A stretch of DNA of 50,395 nucleotides. Source: an uncultured Lachnospiraceae bacterium (GTDB lineage Bacteria; Bacillota; Clostridia; Lachnospirales; Lachnospiraceae). The notes below the pieces were generated by a model. It did not search any database, was not told the origin of the DNA, and saw only the letters and a list, made by a program, of their open reading frames with translations. Positions 41,740 through 50,395 of this stretch are shown piece by piece. Location of the stretch: positions 1 through 50,395 of the forward strand of contig CADAKQ010000017.1 of NCBI GenBank assembly GCA_902788555.1, given 5' to 3'. The position numbers and the translations under genes were made by a program. Numbering within the stretch: the stretch's first letter is position 1; each line of letters opens with the position of its first letter.

Positions 41740-43968
41740 TTATTTTTTGTCTGTGTAATCGTATCTGAATACCATCACCGAAAGCGGTGGTACATTTACG
41801 CAGATTGAATTCTTCATTCTGTCGCACGGCTGCGGAAGTGCAGTAACGGTTCCGTTTACATTTCCGTGTCCACCGAACTTCTCATCGTCTGAGTTTAATA
41901 TCTCTTCATACTTTGTAAGGCAAGGTGCACCTATCATGTAATTATTTCTTTCAACAGGTACGAAGTTGCAGATGAACATAAGCTGATCCTTGGCGGTCTT
42001 TCCTCTTCTCATAAATGCCACGATACCTTCCTTGGCATCATCCACCTTAATCCACTCAAAGCCCATAACCTCATTATCATTATAATAGAGTGCATCGTAC
42101 TTGGTGTACATATGGTTGAGTGCTGCCACAAAGTCCTTCATCTTGCTGTGAAGCGGCTGGTCAAGAAGATACCAGTCAAGACTTCTTGCCTCGCTCCACT
42201 CACGAAGCTGAGCAAACTCCTGTCCCATAAATAAGAGCTTCTTGCCCGGATGTCCAAGCATAAATCCGTATGCGGCACGAAGGTTTGCAAATTTATCAAA
42301 CTCAAAGCCCGGCATTTTATTTATCATCGAACACTTAAGATGTACAACCTCATCATGTGAGATTACAAGTACATAGTTCTCCGAATAGGCATATGACAAG
42401 CTGAAAGTAAGCTTATTGTGGTTAAAGGATCTAAAATACGGATCAAGCTTCATATACTCAAGGAAGTCATTCATCCAACCCATGTTCCACTTAAATAAGA
42501 AACCGAGTCCCTTAAGCGAAGCCGGTGCGGTAACGCCTGCCCATGCAGTAGACTCCTCAGCGATAAGATATGCTCCCGGATTTCTCTCCTCCATAACAGA
42601 ATTAATCTTCTGCAAGAGTTCGATGGCATCGTAGTTTTCATTTCCGCCGTCCTTGTTAGGAAGCCACTGTCCGCTCTGCTTACCGTAGTCAAGGTAAAGC
42701 ATGGATGCAACCGCATCTACACGAAGAGCATCAATATGGAACTTCTCAACCCAGAACAAAGCATTTGCAGTAAGGAAGTTACTAACCTCTTTTCTGCCGT
42801 AATCAAATATATAGGTACCCCAGTCAGGGTGCTCGCCTCTTCTTGAATCCGGATGCTCATATAAAGGCATACCGTCAAATCTTCCAAGTCCGTGTGCATC
42901 TCTTGGGAAATGTGCCGGTACCCAGTCAAGGATAACGCCTATTCCCTTACTGTGCATATAATCAACAAAGTACATAAAGTCATCCGGCGCACCGTATCTT
43001 GAAGTAGGTGCATAATAATTGGTTACCTGATAACCCCAGGAACCGTCAAACGGATACTCTGCGATACCCATAAGCTCAATATGTGTATATCCCATCTCCT
43101 CAACATAATCGCCGAGCATCTTTGCAAGCTCACGATAGTTGTAAAAGCCGAAATCCGAATCCTCAATCTTTTTCTTCCAGGAACCGAGATGAACCTCGTA
43201 TATAGACATCGGACTCTTCATCCTGTCAAGTCTTGAAATCTTATCTCTGTCCTCGACCCACTTGGTATCGGTCCATTTGAACTTATTAAGATTTGCTACG
43301 ATATTGGCATTGTCCGGTCTAACCTGATTGTAATTTCCGTATGGGTCAGCCTTGTATAAAAGCTCACCGTCTCTTGTAAGTATCTGGAACTTGTAAACCG
43401 CACCCTCTTTTACATCCGGTATAAAAAGCTCGTGAATTCCGGAAACGGAATGAAGCTGCATCGGATTGAGTCCGCCATCCCACATATTGAAATCACCGAC
43501 AACGCTTACACGTCTTGCATTCGGTGCCCATACTGCAAAGTATGTTCCCTCAACTCCGTCTATCTTCATCGAATGTGCTCCGAGCTTCTCATATATATCA
43601 TAGTTCTTACCCTCATTGAAAAGGTAAGTATCATAGTCGGTTATAAGCCCGTCAAAGGCATAAGCATCAGCGGTTGTAACCGTAGTTCCGTCCTGATAGT
43701 TAGTCTGAATACGATACTTATTGCCCTTATATTTTTTCTTAGGGAAATATGCTCCGTAAAAGCCCTCTGCAAGCTTAACCATTTCCACAGGACTCTTACC
43801 TGTAACCGATGTTACAAATACCGAATCGGCATGAGGTCTGTACACGGTTATAACCTGTCCCTCTCCGTAATCATGTATTCCGAGAATATGTCTTGGTGCA
43901 TTTATCTCGCCCTTTGCAAGCTCATCATAAAGCACCCAGTTTACCCAGTTTTCAAGTCTCTCGTTCAT
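41740..43968 (-). CDS. glgB: 1,4-alpha-glucan (glycogen) branching enzyme
   Basis: 742 aa. An N-terminal extension and CBM48 domain (about 20-230; SVVGDFNMWDGG) are followed by the GH13 catalytic barrel. The nucleophile Asp lies in ALRVDAVASMLYLDYG, the acid Glu in YLIAEESTAW, and the third carboxylate in VISHDEVVHLK. Adds alpha-1,6 branches to glycogen. GGAGG lies 8 bases before ATG. No other glg genes are adjacent; a membrane-protein gene lies 17 bases upstream on the same strand. Confidence 0.97.
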   Translation of the reverse strand: MNERLENWVNWVLYDELAKGEINAPRHILGIHDYGEGQVITVYRPHADSVFVTSVTGKSPVEMVKLAEGFYGAYFPKKKYKGNKYRIQTNYQDGTTVTTADAYAFDGLITDYDTYLFNEGKNYDIYEKLGAHSMKIDGVEGTYFAVWAPNARRVSVVGDFNMWDGGLNPMQLHSVSGIHELFIPDVKEGAVYKFQILTRDGELLYKADPYGNYNQVRPDNANIVANLNKFKWTDTKWVEDRDKISRLDRMKSPMSIYEVHLGSWKKKIEDSDFGFYNYRELAKMLGDYVEEMGYTHIELMGIAEYPFDGSWGYQVTNYYAPTSRYGAPDDFMYFVDYMHSKGIGVILDWVPAHFPRDAHGLGRFDGMPLYEHPDSRRGEHPDWGTYIFDYGRKEVSNFLTANALFWVEKFHIDALRVDAVASMLYLDYGKQSGQWLPNKDGGNENYDAIELLQKINSVMEERNPGAYLIAEESTAWAGVTAPASLKGLGFLFKWNMGWMNDFLEYMKLDPYFRSFNHNKLTFSLSYAYSENYVLVISHDEVVHLKCSMINKMPGFEFDKFANLRAAYGFMLGHPGKKLLFMGQEFAQLREWSEARSLDWYLLDQPLHSKMKDFVAALNHMYTKYDALYYNDNEVMGFEWIKVDDAKEGIVAFMRRGKTAKDQLMFICNFVPVERNNYMIGAPCLTKYEEILNSDDEKFGGHGNVNGTVTALPQPCDRMKNSICVNVPPLSVMVFRYDYTDKK

Positions 43969-43985
43969 CCAAATAACCTCCGTAT

Positions 43986-44690
43986 TTAAAATTTATGCGG
44001 TCTTCCGCAGAATAATATAAACCATCTTATTAATATCATTAAAACTATAAGTACTGCCACAAAAAGCAAATAAGCAATCGCCATCCATCTTGCATATGAA
44101 GGCGGAAGTATCCGAATCAGTATATCCTTATCACTGAAATATCTGTAGTTTTCTCTGAAAACCATATCCCTTGCTGCCGAATAAAACTCGCGGTCAGACC
44201 TTATGAATATAACTGTGTTGACAGCCGTAAAGAATGCAGAAAGCACTCCTCCGTATATAAACGGCATAAACATTCTTCGCTTTGACAATATGATAAAGCA
44301 GTGAATCATACCTGCAAGTGTCGCTATCGAAGCTATCCAGGCAAGCCTGTAAAACCACTTTATATGATTTAATCTATCCACATTATGCTCATCTAATTCA
44401 TATCCGATAAGCTCATATTTCCCCTTAAAGAAAGCTTTAAAATCATCGGAAAGCTTTTCAAAATTGGCTTTCATTTCAAACGGTTCAAGCTTTATCTCAT
44501 AAGCAGTATCCGATTTTTCAGCACCGGAAGCCTCTATCGGTATATCTATATCCTTTTCTGACCCGGTGTAATTATCAAAGCATTTTTCATAAACAGTCTT
44601 ATTCATGCAGAGAATACAGAATGCAAAATTAATGATAAACAGTGCAACACATATTGTTGCCCAAAATGAAATCTTTCTGTATCTTTCCAT
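43986..44690 (-). CDS. Integral membrane protein, DUF1461-like
   Basis: 234 aa. One N-terminal helix (about residues 8-30), an extracellular stretch of about 80 residues, then three further helices (about 115-136, 140-165, 200-225). The loop sequence YELDEHNVDRLNHIKWFYR with its His/Asp residues resembles the conserved middle of the DUF1461 (TIGR01906) family of about 220 aa; the match is from memory and tentative. It lies 17 bases before glgB and could be co-transcribed with it. Function unknown. Confidence 0.6.
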   Translation of the reverse strand: MERYRKISFWATICVALFIINFAFCILCMNKTVYEKCFDNYTGSEKDIDIPIEASGAEKSDTAYEIKLEPFEMKANFEKLSDDFKAFFKGKYELIGYELDEHNVDRLNHIKWFYRLAWIASIATLAGMIHCFIILSKRRMFMPFIYGGVLSAFFTAVNTVIFIRSDREFYSAARDMVFRENYRYFSDKDILIRILPPSYARWMAIAYLLFVAVLIVLMILIRWFILFCGRPHKF

Positions 44691-44806
44691 AGCTCTCTTC
44701 TTTTCGCATATAATATAATAATCATTTTACCATTTTTTTGGTTATCTGTAAAGGAAACTTTGGTTTTTAAACTTGCTTTGTTCTTTGTTTTTTATATGTA
44801 TTTCCC

Positions 44807-44836
44807 TTGCCATAGCCACTTATTCCATGATATAAT
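44807..44836 (+). promoter_or_regulatory. Promoter of the large GGDEF/EAL gene
   Basis: TTGCCA (44807-44812), an 18-base spacer and a perfect TATAAT (44831-44836), 30 bases before the start codon. Confidence 0.7.
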
Positions 44837-44865
44837 TTTACATATTTTGTTAGGGTGGTGAAATT

Positions 44866-47800
44866 ATGGCAACGGCAGGCAGACCAAACGAAAATGTAGT
44901 AGCAACCTTTGTTCTTGATACGGCTGTACCATACAATATACTTGATTTTGATCAGGGGTTATGCATTATGACAGGCTATTCTCCGAGAGAATTGGCAAGT
45001 AAAATCAATACTCTTGATAAGCTTCTTTATGTAGAGGATTTTTCCGAAACAATAACTTCAATTAATTATCAGCTTAGTATATCCAATCTGATATCCTTTC
45101 AAAACCGAATAGTAAAAAAGACCGGTGAAATACTGACGGTTCTCTGTAACGGACAGGCTTTTTCCTTAAACGACGGCAGAGATGTACTTCAATGTGTCTT
45201 CACGGATATCACACACCTTGAAAATGCAGCAAACGAAACCGCTCAGGCAAAAACGGATCTCGAAATTTTCGCCAACACCGTTCCAAGCGGCGTAAGCAAG
45301 CATCTCCTTGACAACAACCTAAGTCTTATCTGGGCAAATAATTATTTCTATAATATGTGTGGATATAGCAAATCTTCCTACGAAGAAAAGTTCGGCAGAA
45401 GTATGCTTACGCTTATTTTTAGCGAAGATCTTGCAACAGTTATTGATGCACTTGCCGATTTAAAGGAAGAAGGAAAATCCCAGATAGTTAATTTCAGAAT
45501 TAAATGTGCGGACGGCAGCATCAGATGGGTCAATGCAGTCTTTGCCAACGCAGGTGAAACTGCTGAAAACTTTCCAGTTGTAAATATAGTTATGTCAGAT
45601 ATTACTAACCTCAAAGAGGCAGAGATGAAGGCTGCTTTAGAAGAACAGAAGTATCTGATTATCTCAGACATTTCGGAAGAGCTGCCTTACGAATACGATA
45701 TCGCAACCGACACCATCAAATTTGCAGATAAATTTACTAATATTTTTGAAGGAAGCTCGGTTATAACCAATCCATCCGTCAATATGATAAGCTCCGGACT
45801 TGCTTCAAAGGACAGCAAGCCTGCTATTGAGGAGCTGTTTTATCTTGCAAAAGCAGGTACCGAATATCACGCATCCGAGTTCAAGCTAAATACAAAAAAC
45901 GGAGGATATCAATGGTACTTTACCTCTTTTTCTACCATCTATAATGAAAAGGAAGAGCCTGTTAGAGCCATCGGTCTTTTGCGAAATATTCACGCACAAA
46001 AGGTCGAGCAGCAAAAGCTCATAGAAAAATCAGAAAAGGATCAGATGACCGGACTTTTAAACAAGGTCACAACCGAAAACAAAATCAAAACCGGACTGCG
46101 TGAGCTTGACGGCAATTCCTATGCTGTTTTTATGCTCATTGATATAGATGATTTTAAAATAATCAATGATACCTACGGTCATCTTGTAGGTGATGATGTT
46201 ATTATTTCAATAGCCGATGCCATAAAGGAATATGCCGGAGAATACGGCTTCGGAGGGCGTCTCGGCGGCGATGAATTCTGCCTTTTTTTAACCAATGTGC
46301 TTGATATGAATCTTGCATGCGAAAAGGCCGCCTACATAGCAGAAAAGCTAAGAATTCTTTATCCCGGAAGTGAAAGTATGCCAAAGGTTACCCTGAGTAT
46401 CGGTATCGCTTCAACAAAAGAGCAGCTTCCTATGAATGTGCTTTTTGAAAATGCGGATACCGCTCTTTATCAGGTTAAGCAACGTGGAAAAAACGGGTAC
46501 TTCTTGTATGAGGAAGATATGGAACGCGCCAAATACAAAAACGACCGTGAAAATGCAACACAAAAAAGTACTATTAACGAGATAATGTCCACACTATTTA
46601 CCGGGAGCAATACATACACCTGTATAGAACGTTCACTTAAGCTTATCGGCGCTTCATACCCGGTAGATAAGATTTGCATTTACGAATATGGTTTCAATAA
46701 AAAATTTGTAGATTGCACCCACCAATGGTGTGCTGAGGGAATAAAAAATGACATAACCAGAAAACAGCATACTTCGGGTACTATATTTGAAGAGATAAGT
46801 GCGATGGGCAATGACGGTATCTCATATTCATCTGATACTTCCTTGCTTAAGCTCAACAACTCAAGCATGAACCCCTCCCTTGAAGGTATCAAAAAGCTGG
46901 TACAGTCAGATATAACTTCAACGGGAAAGGTTATAGGCTATATATGCTTTTATTCAATGGATAACAAGGAGGGTTGGTCTTCGGAAACACTTTCAACCTT
47001 TAAACTCTTGTTTAAGCTCCTGGCTGAAGCCATATGCACCAAGCAAAACCAAAAGGCGCTCGACTTTTTGAGAGATGATACTGCCACTGCCTTTGATATA
47101 GTCCAGAATCCTATGATTATCATAGATAAAGATACCTACGATATAGTCTACTGCAATGACATAAGTCACGATTATTATCCTGAAATTTCCGTAGGTTCAA
47201 AATGCTATATGTGCATTTCCCAGAAGAATTCTCCTTGTGAGGACTGTCCTATGTACAGAAGCAGTGATAAAGCCGTAACTATTTCCAGACATAACAGAAC
47301 CTTTGATGAAAGCTTGGATGCCAAATTTATTCCCATAAAATGGAGTATGGGAAAAAACACATATCTTATGTCTATGGCTGCCCACAAACAGACGAAAGCT
47401 GAAAGGCTTAAGCTTGAACTTGAACAAAATATCAATATTGAAAAAAGAATTGCCGAGGCTTCCTATAAGGATATGGTTACCGGATATGGAAACTTTGAAA
47501 AATTCAAGCTGGATGCCCAAAAGCTTCTTGACGAAAACCAAAACGAGAATTATGTTTTATGTTATTTTAACATAAAGAGCTTTAAATACATTAATGAAGC
47601 CTATGGTTACTCTGTCGGTGACACGACACTTAAGACCATAGCTGATATTTTAAATAAATATACCGGTGAAAATGAAGCTTTTTCCAGGGTAATAAATGAT
47701 ACCTTTATCCTGCTCATGAAATATTTTGATAACGCAAGCTTTATGCGGAGCTTTGAAAATATAAAAAATGAAGTTCACGATGCCTGCAAGCTTATTCAGG

Positions 47801-48750
47801 ATAAATTTTCCGTTGATTTTATCACCGGAATACTTATCATTGATGAAAGCTTACGAAGCTATGATATAATGCATCTTGTTGACCGGGTAATCATGACCGA
47901 AAAATCCATTGATGAAAAGTCAGGTATCAGCTTTGCTTATTATGACGATGATTACCATAAGCGGATATTAAATGCCGCACAGATTGAAAACAGCATGTAT
48001 GATGCTCTTGAGAACGGAGAATTCTGTGCTTATGCACAACCAAAATTTGATATAAGTTCCCAGAAGCTTATAGGAAGTGAACTTCTGGTAAGATGGCTTT
48101 CACCTACCCGTGGCTTTTTAGAGCCGGGAAGCTTTATACCAACCTTTGAGAAAAACGGATTCATATATAATATCGACTTCTTTATGCTCGAAGAGGCCTG
48201 TAAATCTATCCGCAAATACCTCGATGCGGATATCGAAGCACTTCCGTTTTCCGTAAACCTGTCAAGGGCAACTGTCTCTCACAAGGACTTACTTACACGA
48301 ATACAAAATACGGTAGACAAGTATTTTATTCCTCATCATTACATAGAGTTTGAGATAACAGAAAGCGTTTTTGCTGAACACTATGATGAAATGATAAATG
48401 TTTTAAAAAGACTCAAGGATATGGACTTTTTAATCAATATGGACGATTTCGGCTCAGGGTACTCTTCTCTTACGCTGCTTAAGGACTTGCCTGTCGATAT
48501 AATAAAGCTTGACCATGACTTTTTATCACGTTCTGCCGCCAAAGATGAACGTGCAGTCAAAATTCTTCAGGGAATTATCGATATGGCTCATGCAATGGAT
48601 ATAAAAATAGTAAGTGAAGGTATAGAAACCGATGAGCAGCTTGAAATGCTGCGTTCCATCAATTGTGAAATCGGTCAGGGCTTCCTCTTTGCAAAGCCAA
48701 TGCCTATAGATGACTACGATAAACTGATGCTTGCAAATTCAAAGGAATAA
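44866..48750 (+). CDS. Multi-domain PAS-GGDEF-GAF-PAS-GGDEF-EAL c-di-GMP protein
   Basis: 1294 aa, no membrane helix. Order: PAS repeats (about 10-120, 125-250, 265-385), a GGDEF domain (about 390-555) with intact RLGGDEF near 468, a GAF-like region (about 575-715), a Cys-containing PAS-like region (about 725-850; CYMCISQKNSPCEDCP), a degenerate GGDEF (about 870-1030; VINDTF in place of GGDEF), and an EAL domain (about 1040-1290). EAL catalytic residues look complete: ELLVRW, DDFGSGYSS, IKLDHDF, SEGIET, GQGF. It could both make and degrade c-di-GMP. AGGGTGG precedes ATG. The CxxC-rich PAS may bind a metal or redox group. Confidence 0.9.
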   Translation: MATAGRPNENVVATFVLDTAVPYNILDFDQGLCIMTGYSPRELASKINTLDKLLYVEDFSETITSINYQLSISNLISFQNRIVKKTGEILTVLCNGQAFSLNDGRDVLQCVFTDITHLENAANETAQAKTDLEIFANTVPSGVSKHLLDNNLSLIWANNYFYNMCGYSKSSYEEKFGRSMLTLIFSEDLATVIDALADLKEEGKSQIVNFRIKCADGSIRWVNAVFANAGETAENFPVVNIVMSDITNLKEAEMKAALEEQKYLIISDISEELPYEYDIATDTIKFADKFTNIFEGSSVITNPSVNMISSGLASKDSKPAIEELFYLAKAGTEYHASEFKLNTKNGGYQWYFTSFSTIYNEKEEPVRAIGLLRNIHAQKVEQQKLIEKSEKDQMTGLLNKVTTENKIKTGLRELDGNSYAVFMLIDIDDFKIINDTYGHLVGDDVIISIADAIKEYAGEYGFGGRLGGDEFCLFLTNVLDMNLACEKAAYIAEKLRILYPGSESMPKVTLSIGIASTKEQLPMNVLFENADTALYQVKQRGKNGYFLYEEDMERAKYKNDRENATQKSTINEIMSTLFTGSNTYTCIERSLKLIGASYPVDKICIYEYGFNKKFVDCTHQWCAEGIKNDITRKQHTSGTIFEEISAMGNDGISYSSDTSLLKLNNSSMNPSLEGIKKLVQSDITSTGKVIGYICFYSMDNKEGWSSETLSTFKLLFKLLAEAICTKQNQKALDFLRDDTATAFDIVQNPMIIIDKDTYDIVYCNDISHDYYPEISVGSKCYMCISQKNSPCEDCPMYRSSDKAVTISRHNRTFDESLDAKFIPIKWSMGKNTYLMSMAAHKQTKAERLKLELEQNINIEKRIAEASYKDMVTGYGNFEKFKLDAQKLLDENQNENYVLCYFNIKSFKYINEAYGYSVGDTTLKTIADILNKYTGENEAFSRVINDTFILLMKYFDNASFMRSFENIKNEVHDACKLIQDKFSVDFITGILIIDESLRSYDIMHLVDRVIMTEKSIDEKSGISFAYYDDDYHKRILNAAQIENSMYDALENGEFCAYAQPKFDISSQKLIGSELLVRWLSPTRGFLEPGSFIPTFEKNGFIYNIDFFMLEEACKSIRKYLDADIEALPFSVNLSRATVSHKDLLTRIQNTVDKYFIPHHYIEFEITESVFAEHYDEMINVLKRLKDMDFLINMDDFGSGYSSLTLLKDLPVDIIKLDHDFLSRSAAKDERAVKILQGIIDMAHAMDIKIVSEGIETDEQLEMLRSINCEIGQGFLFAKPMPIDDYDKLMLANSKE

Positions 48751-48771
48751 AAATCTTTTTTTATTTTTTCC

Positions 48772-48800
48772 TTGACAGGAAGCGCGCTTTTTGATATCCT
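48772..48800 (+). promoter_or_regulatory. Promoter of rpsT
   Basis: A perfect TTGACA (48772-48777), a 17-base spacer and TATCCT (48795-48800). It gives a leader of about 135 nt before the start codon, long enough for regulation. Confidence 0.7.
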
Positions 48801-48943
48801 ATGTGTTGCGTGTTTGATAACGTAAGGTTAGATATTTTCGATTGGTCCAATATATCTGGTGGTGTGGGTATGTTGTACGTGTCTTGACCAAATTGAAATT
48901 ATATACATACTGTAAATTAATTTATTTTATGGAGGTGTCTGAT

Positions 48944-49204
48944 TTGGCTAATATCAAATCTGCTAAGAAGAGAATTAAGGTTATCGAGACCAAGACTATG
49001 AGAAATAAAGCTATCAAGTCTAAGGTTAAGACAATGATTAAGAAGGTTGATGCAGCTATCGAAGCAAAGGATAAGGCAGCAGCTGAGGCAGCACTTAAGG
49101 TTGCAATCTCAGAAATCAACAAAGCAGCATCAAAGGGAATTTACCACAAGAACAATGCAGCTAGAAAAGTATCCCGTTTAACTCTTGCAGTTAACCGTCT
49201 TTAA
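48944..49204 (+). CDS. rpsT: Ribosomal protein S20
   Basis: 86 aa, highly basic and helical, binds 16S rRNA in the 30S subunit (ANIKSAKKRIKV at the start, KNNAARKVSRL at the end). The start is TTG at 48944: it is followed by GCTAAT, gives the family's usual N-terminus, and has GGAGG eight bases upstream. In E. coli rpsT also starts with UUG, which is tied to its autoregulation. The leader of about 135 nt could serve the same purpose. Confidence 0.96.
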   Translation: MANIKSAKKRIKVIETKTMRNKAIKSKVKTMIKKVDAAIEAKDKAAAEAALKVAISEINKAASKGIYHKNNAARKVSRLTLAVNRL

Positions 49205-49205
49205 T

Positions 49206-49239
49206 AAAAAACAGCGAGCCGATTGGCTCGCTGTTTTTT
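49206..49239. terminator. Bidirectional terminator between rpsT and holA
   Basis: Stem AACAGCGAGCC / GGCTCGCTGTT with T-runs after it on both strands, placed between the two convergent stop codons. Confidence 0.92.
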
Positions 49240-49274
49240 ATTGTTATAAAGAAAGCCCTTTGAATTTAAGTGAT

Positions 49275-50291
49275 TTATTTAATTAAGTTAAGTATCAGCA
49301 TCTCGACGGCAAGGTCTTTTTTCATACGTCCTTTTTTGATGCTGTTGTCTGTGTCTATGCACATGTTTACTTTTTCAACCAGCATTTTCGTATTATAGTT
49401 TCTACATAAGCCGATGTATTTTTTTGCAAGCCAGTCAGGAGACTTTAATACGGTCGCAACCTTTCTCACATCATTTCCGTCACCCATAGCCTCTGAGGTT
49501 TTAAGCAGTCTGTTATATTGATTTGTTGTAAGTGCAAGTATGCTCATGGCATCTGTTTTAAGATATTTCAAATCGTCATAAAGCTTAAGCACACGCGCTT
49601 TATTTTTCTTTGATATTTCCTCAATCATTTCAAATATCTTATCTTCGACAACATCCGCACTTAAAGCATTTACATCCGCAAGAGTTATTTTTTTAGTTTC
49701 GTATCCGTAAGCCTTAAGCTTTTCGACCTCAGTATATATTCGATTCATATTACTGCCGGTATTTTCAAGAAGTCGTAATATCGCACCTTCCTCGATTGAT
49801 ATTTCATCCTCCCTGAAAAGTCCCTGTATCCATCTGATAAGGGTTCTTGAATCAGGCGCATCAAATCTGGCTATAATTCCGTTTTGGGAAAATATATTAT
49901 AGAGCTTGAGCTTTCCGTCAGTCTTACTTTCCACAAATATTATAACTGTGGTCTCCGGAATATCACTCATAGCCGTGACAAAAGCATCATCTGTTTTCTT
50001 AGCAAAGAACCCGCTCTCCTCAACAACAATCACTCTTCTTTCAGCAAAAAAAGGCATAGTCTGCGCAATGGATATAATCTCATCCTCCGATATACTCTCA
50101 TCTCGAAAAAGAGAATAATTCATAGTATCCGTCTTATCTATAATAGCCTCCACGAGCTTGTCCCTGTACTGAAGAATCAGATATTTCTCCTCGCCCGTTA
50201 AAAGGTACAGATTACTAAAGCTCCCACTCTCTATATGCGAGTTAATTATCTGCATTCCGTTATTAACTTCCTTTTCCTTTTTTGCTGCCAT
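49275..50291 (-). CDS. holA: DNA polymerase III subunit delta
   Basis: 338 aa, the clamp-loader subunit that opens the sliding clamp. N-terminal YLLTGEEKYLILQYRDKLVEA is the family's opening block, and the domain II/III pattern ENTGSNMNRIYTEVEKL, VEDKIFEMIEEI, LALTTNQYNRLLK matches Firmicute HolA. Delta lacks a working ATPase site and none is seen. A GAGAG site is about 5-8 bases before ATG. The gene faces rpsT, the usual neighbour in Firmicutes. Confidence 0.93.
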   Translation of the reverse strand: MAAKKEKEVNNGMQIINSHIESGSFSNLYLLTGEEKYLILQYRDKLVEAIIDKTDTMNYSLFRDESISEDEIISIAQTMPFFAERRVIVVEESGFFAKKTDDAFVTAMSDIPETTVIIFVESKTDGKLKLYNIFSQNGIIARFDAPDSRTLIRWIQGLFREDEISIEEGAILRLLENTGSNMNRIYTEVEKLKAYGYETKKITLADVNALSADVVEDKIFEMIEEISKKNKARVLKLYDDLKYLKTDAMSILALTTNQYNRLLKTSEAMGDGNDVRKVATVLKSPDWLAKKYIGLCRNYNTKMLVEKVNMCIDTDNSIKKGRMKKDLAVEMLILNLIK

Positions 50292-50395
50292 AGCTACTCT
50301 CTACACTTTCTTATTTATTTTGCACAAAAAAGCCTTGATTTTAAGCCTTTCGTACAATGGTTTATAAAGTTACATCCATGACAAAGTTGTTTAAT

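Noticed and set aside
48842-48943. N-terminal extension of S20
   Set aside because: It reads through the leader and the GGAGG site; S20 begins at ANIKSAKKR after the TTG.
50292-50395. Partial gene at the right edge
   Set aside because: Only AT-rich leader sequence of holA is visible; no frame can be supported.

Overview
The window reads as chromosome of a low-GC anaerobic Firmicute, most likely a Lachnospiraceae (Clostridia) species. This is inferred from the gene families: SpaA-type surface protein, DUF3842, PurO-type IMP cyclohydrolase next to a stand-alone AICAR transformylase, several diguanylate cyclases, glgB, and clear SigA-type promoters and GGAGG ribosome sites. No rRNA or tRNA gene and no convincing CRISPR array or insertion sequence was seen. 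Most genes lie on the minus strand.

Layout. 1-0.43 kb: foldback repeat and a terminator. 0.4-5.5 kb: a 2-hydroxyacid dehydrogenase and a larB-larC-larE-ltrA set for the nickel-pincer cofactor of lactate-racemase-type enzymes (no larA here). 5.7-9.8 kb: small membrane proteins, DUF3842, a methyltransferase, manganese riboswitch plus mntP, and DUF4186. 9.84-10.26 kb: two tandem-repeat arrays. 10.3-19.2 kb: cysteine synthase, then a signalling block: two diguanylate cyclases, a chemoreceptor, an orphan sugar-binding-type sensor, and a membrane-anchored substrate-binding protein translationally coupled to one of the cyclases. 19.2-25.5 kb: upp, a MATE exporter with a structured leader, a thioester/SpaA surface adhesin interrupted by one in-frame amber codon, thpR and a Fic protein lacking its catalytic His. 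25.6-27.9 kb: Fe-S aldo/keto reductase, a candidate non-coding RNA made of three 49-nt units, and a metallo-beta-lactamase-fold protein.

28-34.2 kb is an AT-rich accessory island: two membrane proteins, an unknown protein and a ComEC-like MBL hydrolase (possibly an undescribed defence cassette), an HTH regulator, a type II restriction-modification pair and a ribbon-helix-helix pseudogene. 34.3-50.3 kb returns to core genome: lysS, greA, a truncated DUF4143 ATPase, a radical SAM/SPASM enzyme beside a lipoprotein with two VYGPP motifs, the purine genes, SanA-like protein, a 304-bp foldback element, glgB, a 1294-residue GGDEF/EAL protein, rpsT (UUG start) and holA.

Strongest leads: (1) the radical SAM-lipoprotein pair at 37.2-38.6 kb; (2) the tandem-unit RNA at 27.02-27.20 kb with its own consensus promoter, terminator and one compensatory base change; (3) the membrane/MBL cassette at 28.3-31.1 kb; (4) the unassigned structured leader behind the Mn riboswitch; (5) the adhesin with a single in-frame stop. 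All family assignments come from reading the sequence and from memory of the families; no search was run.
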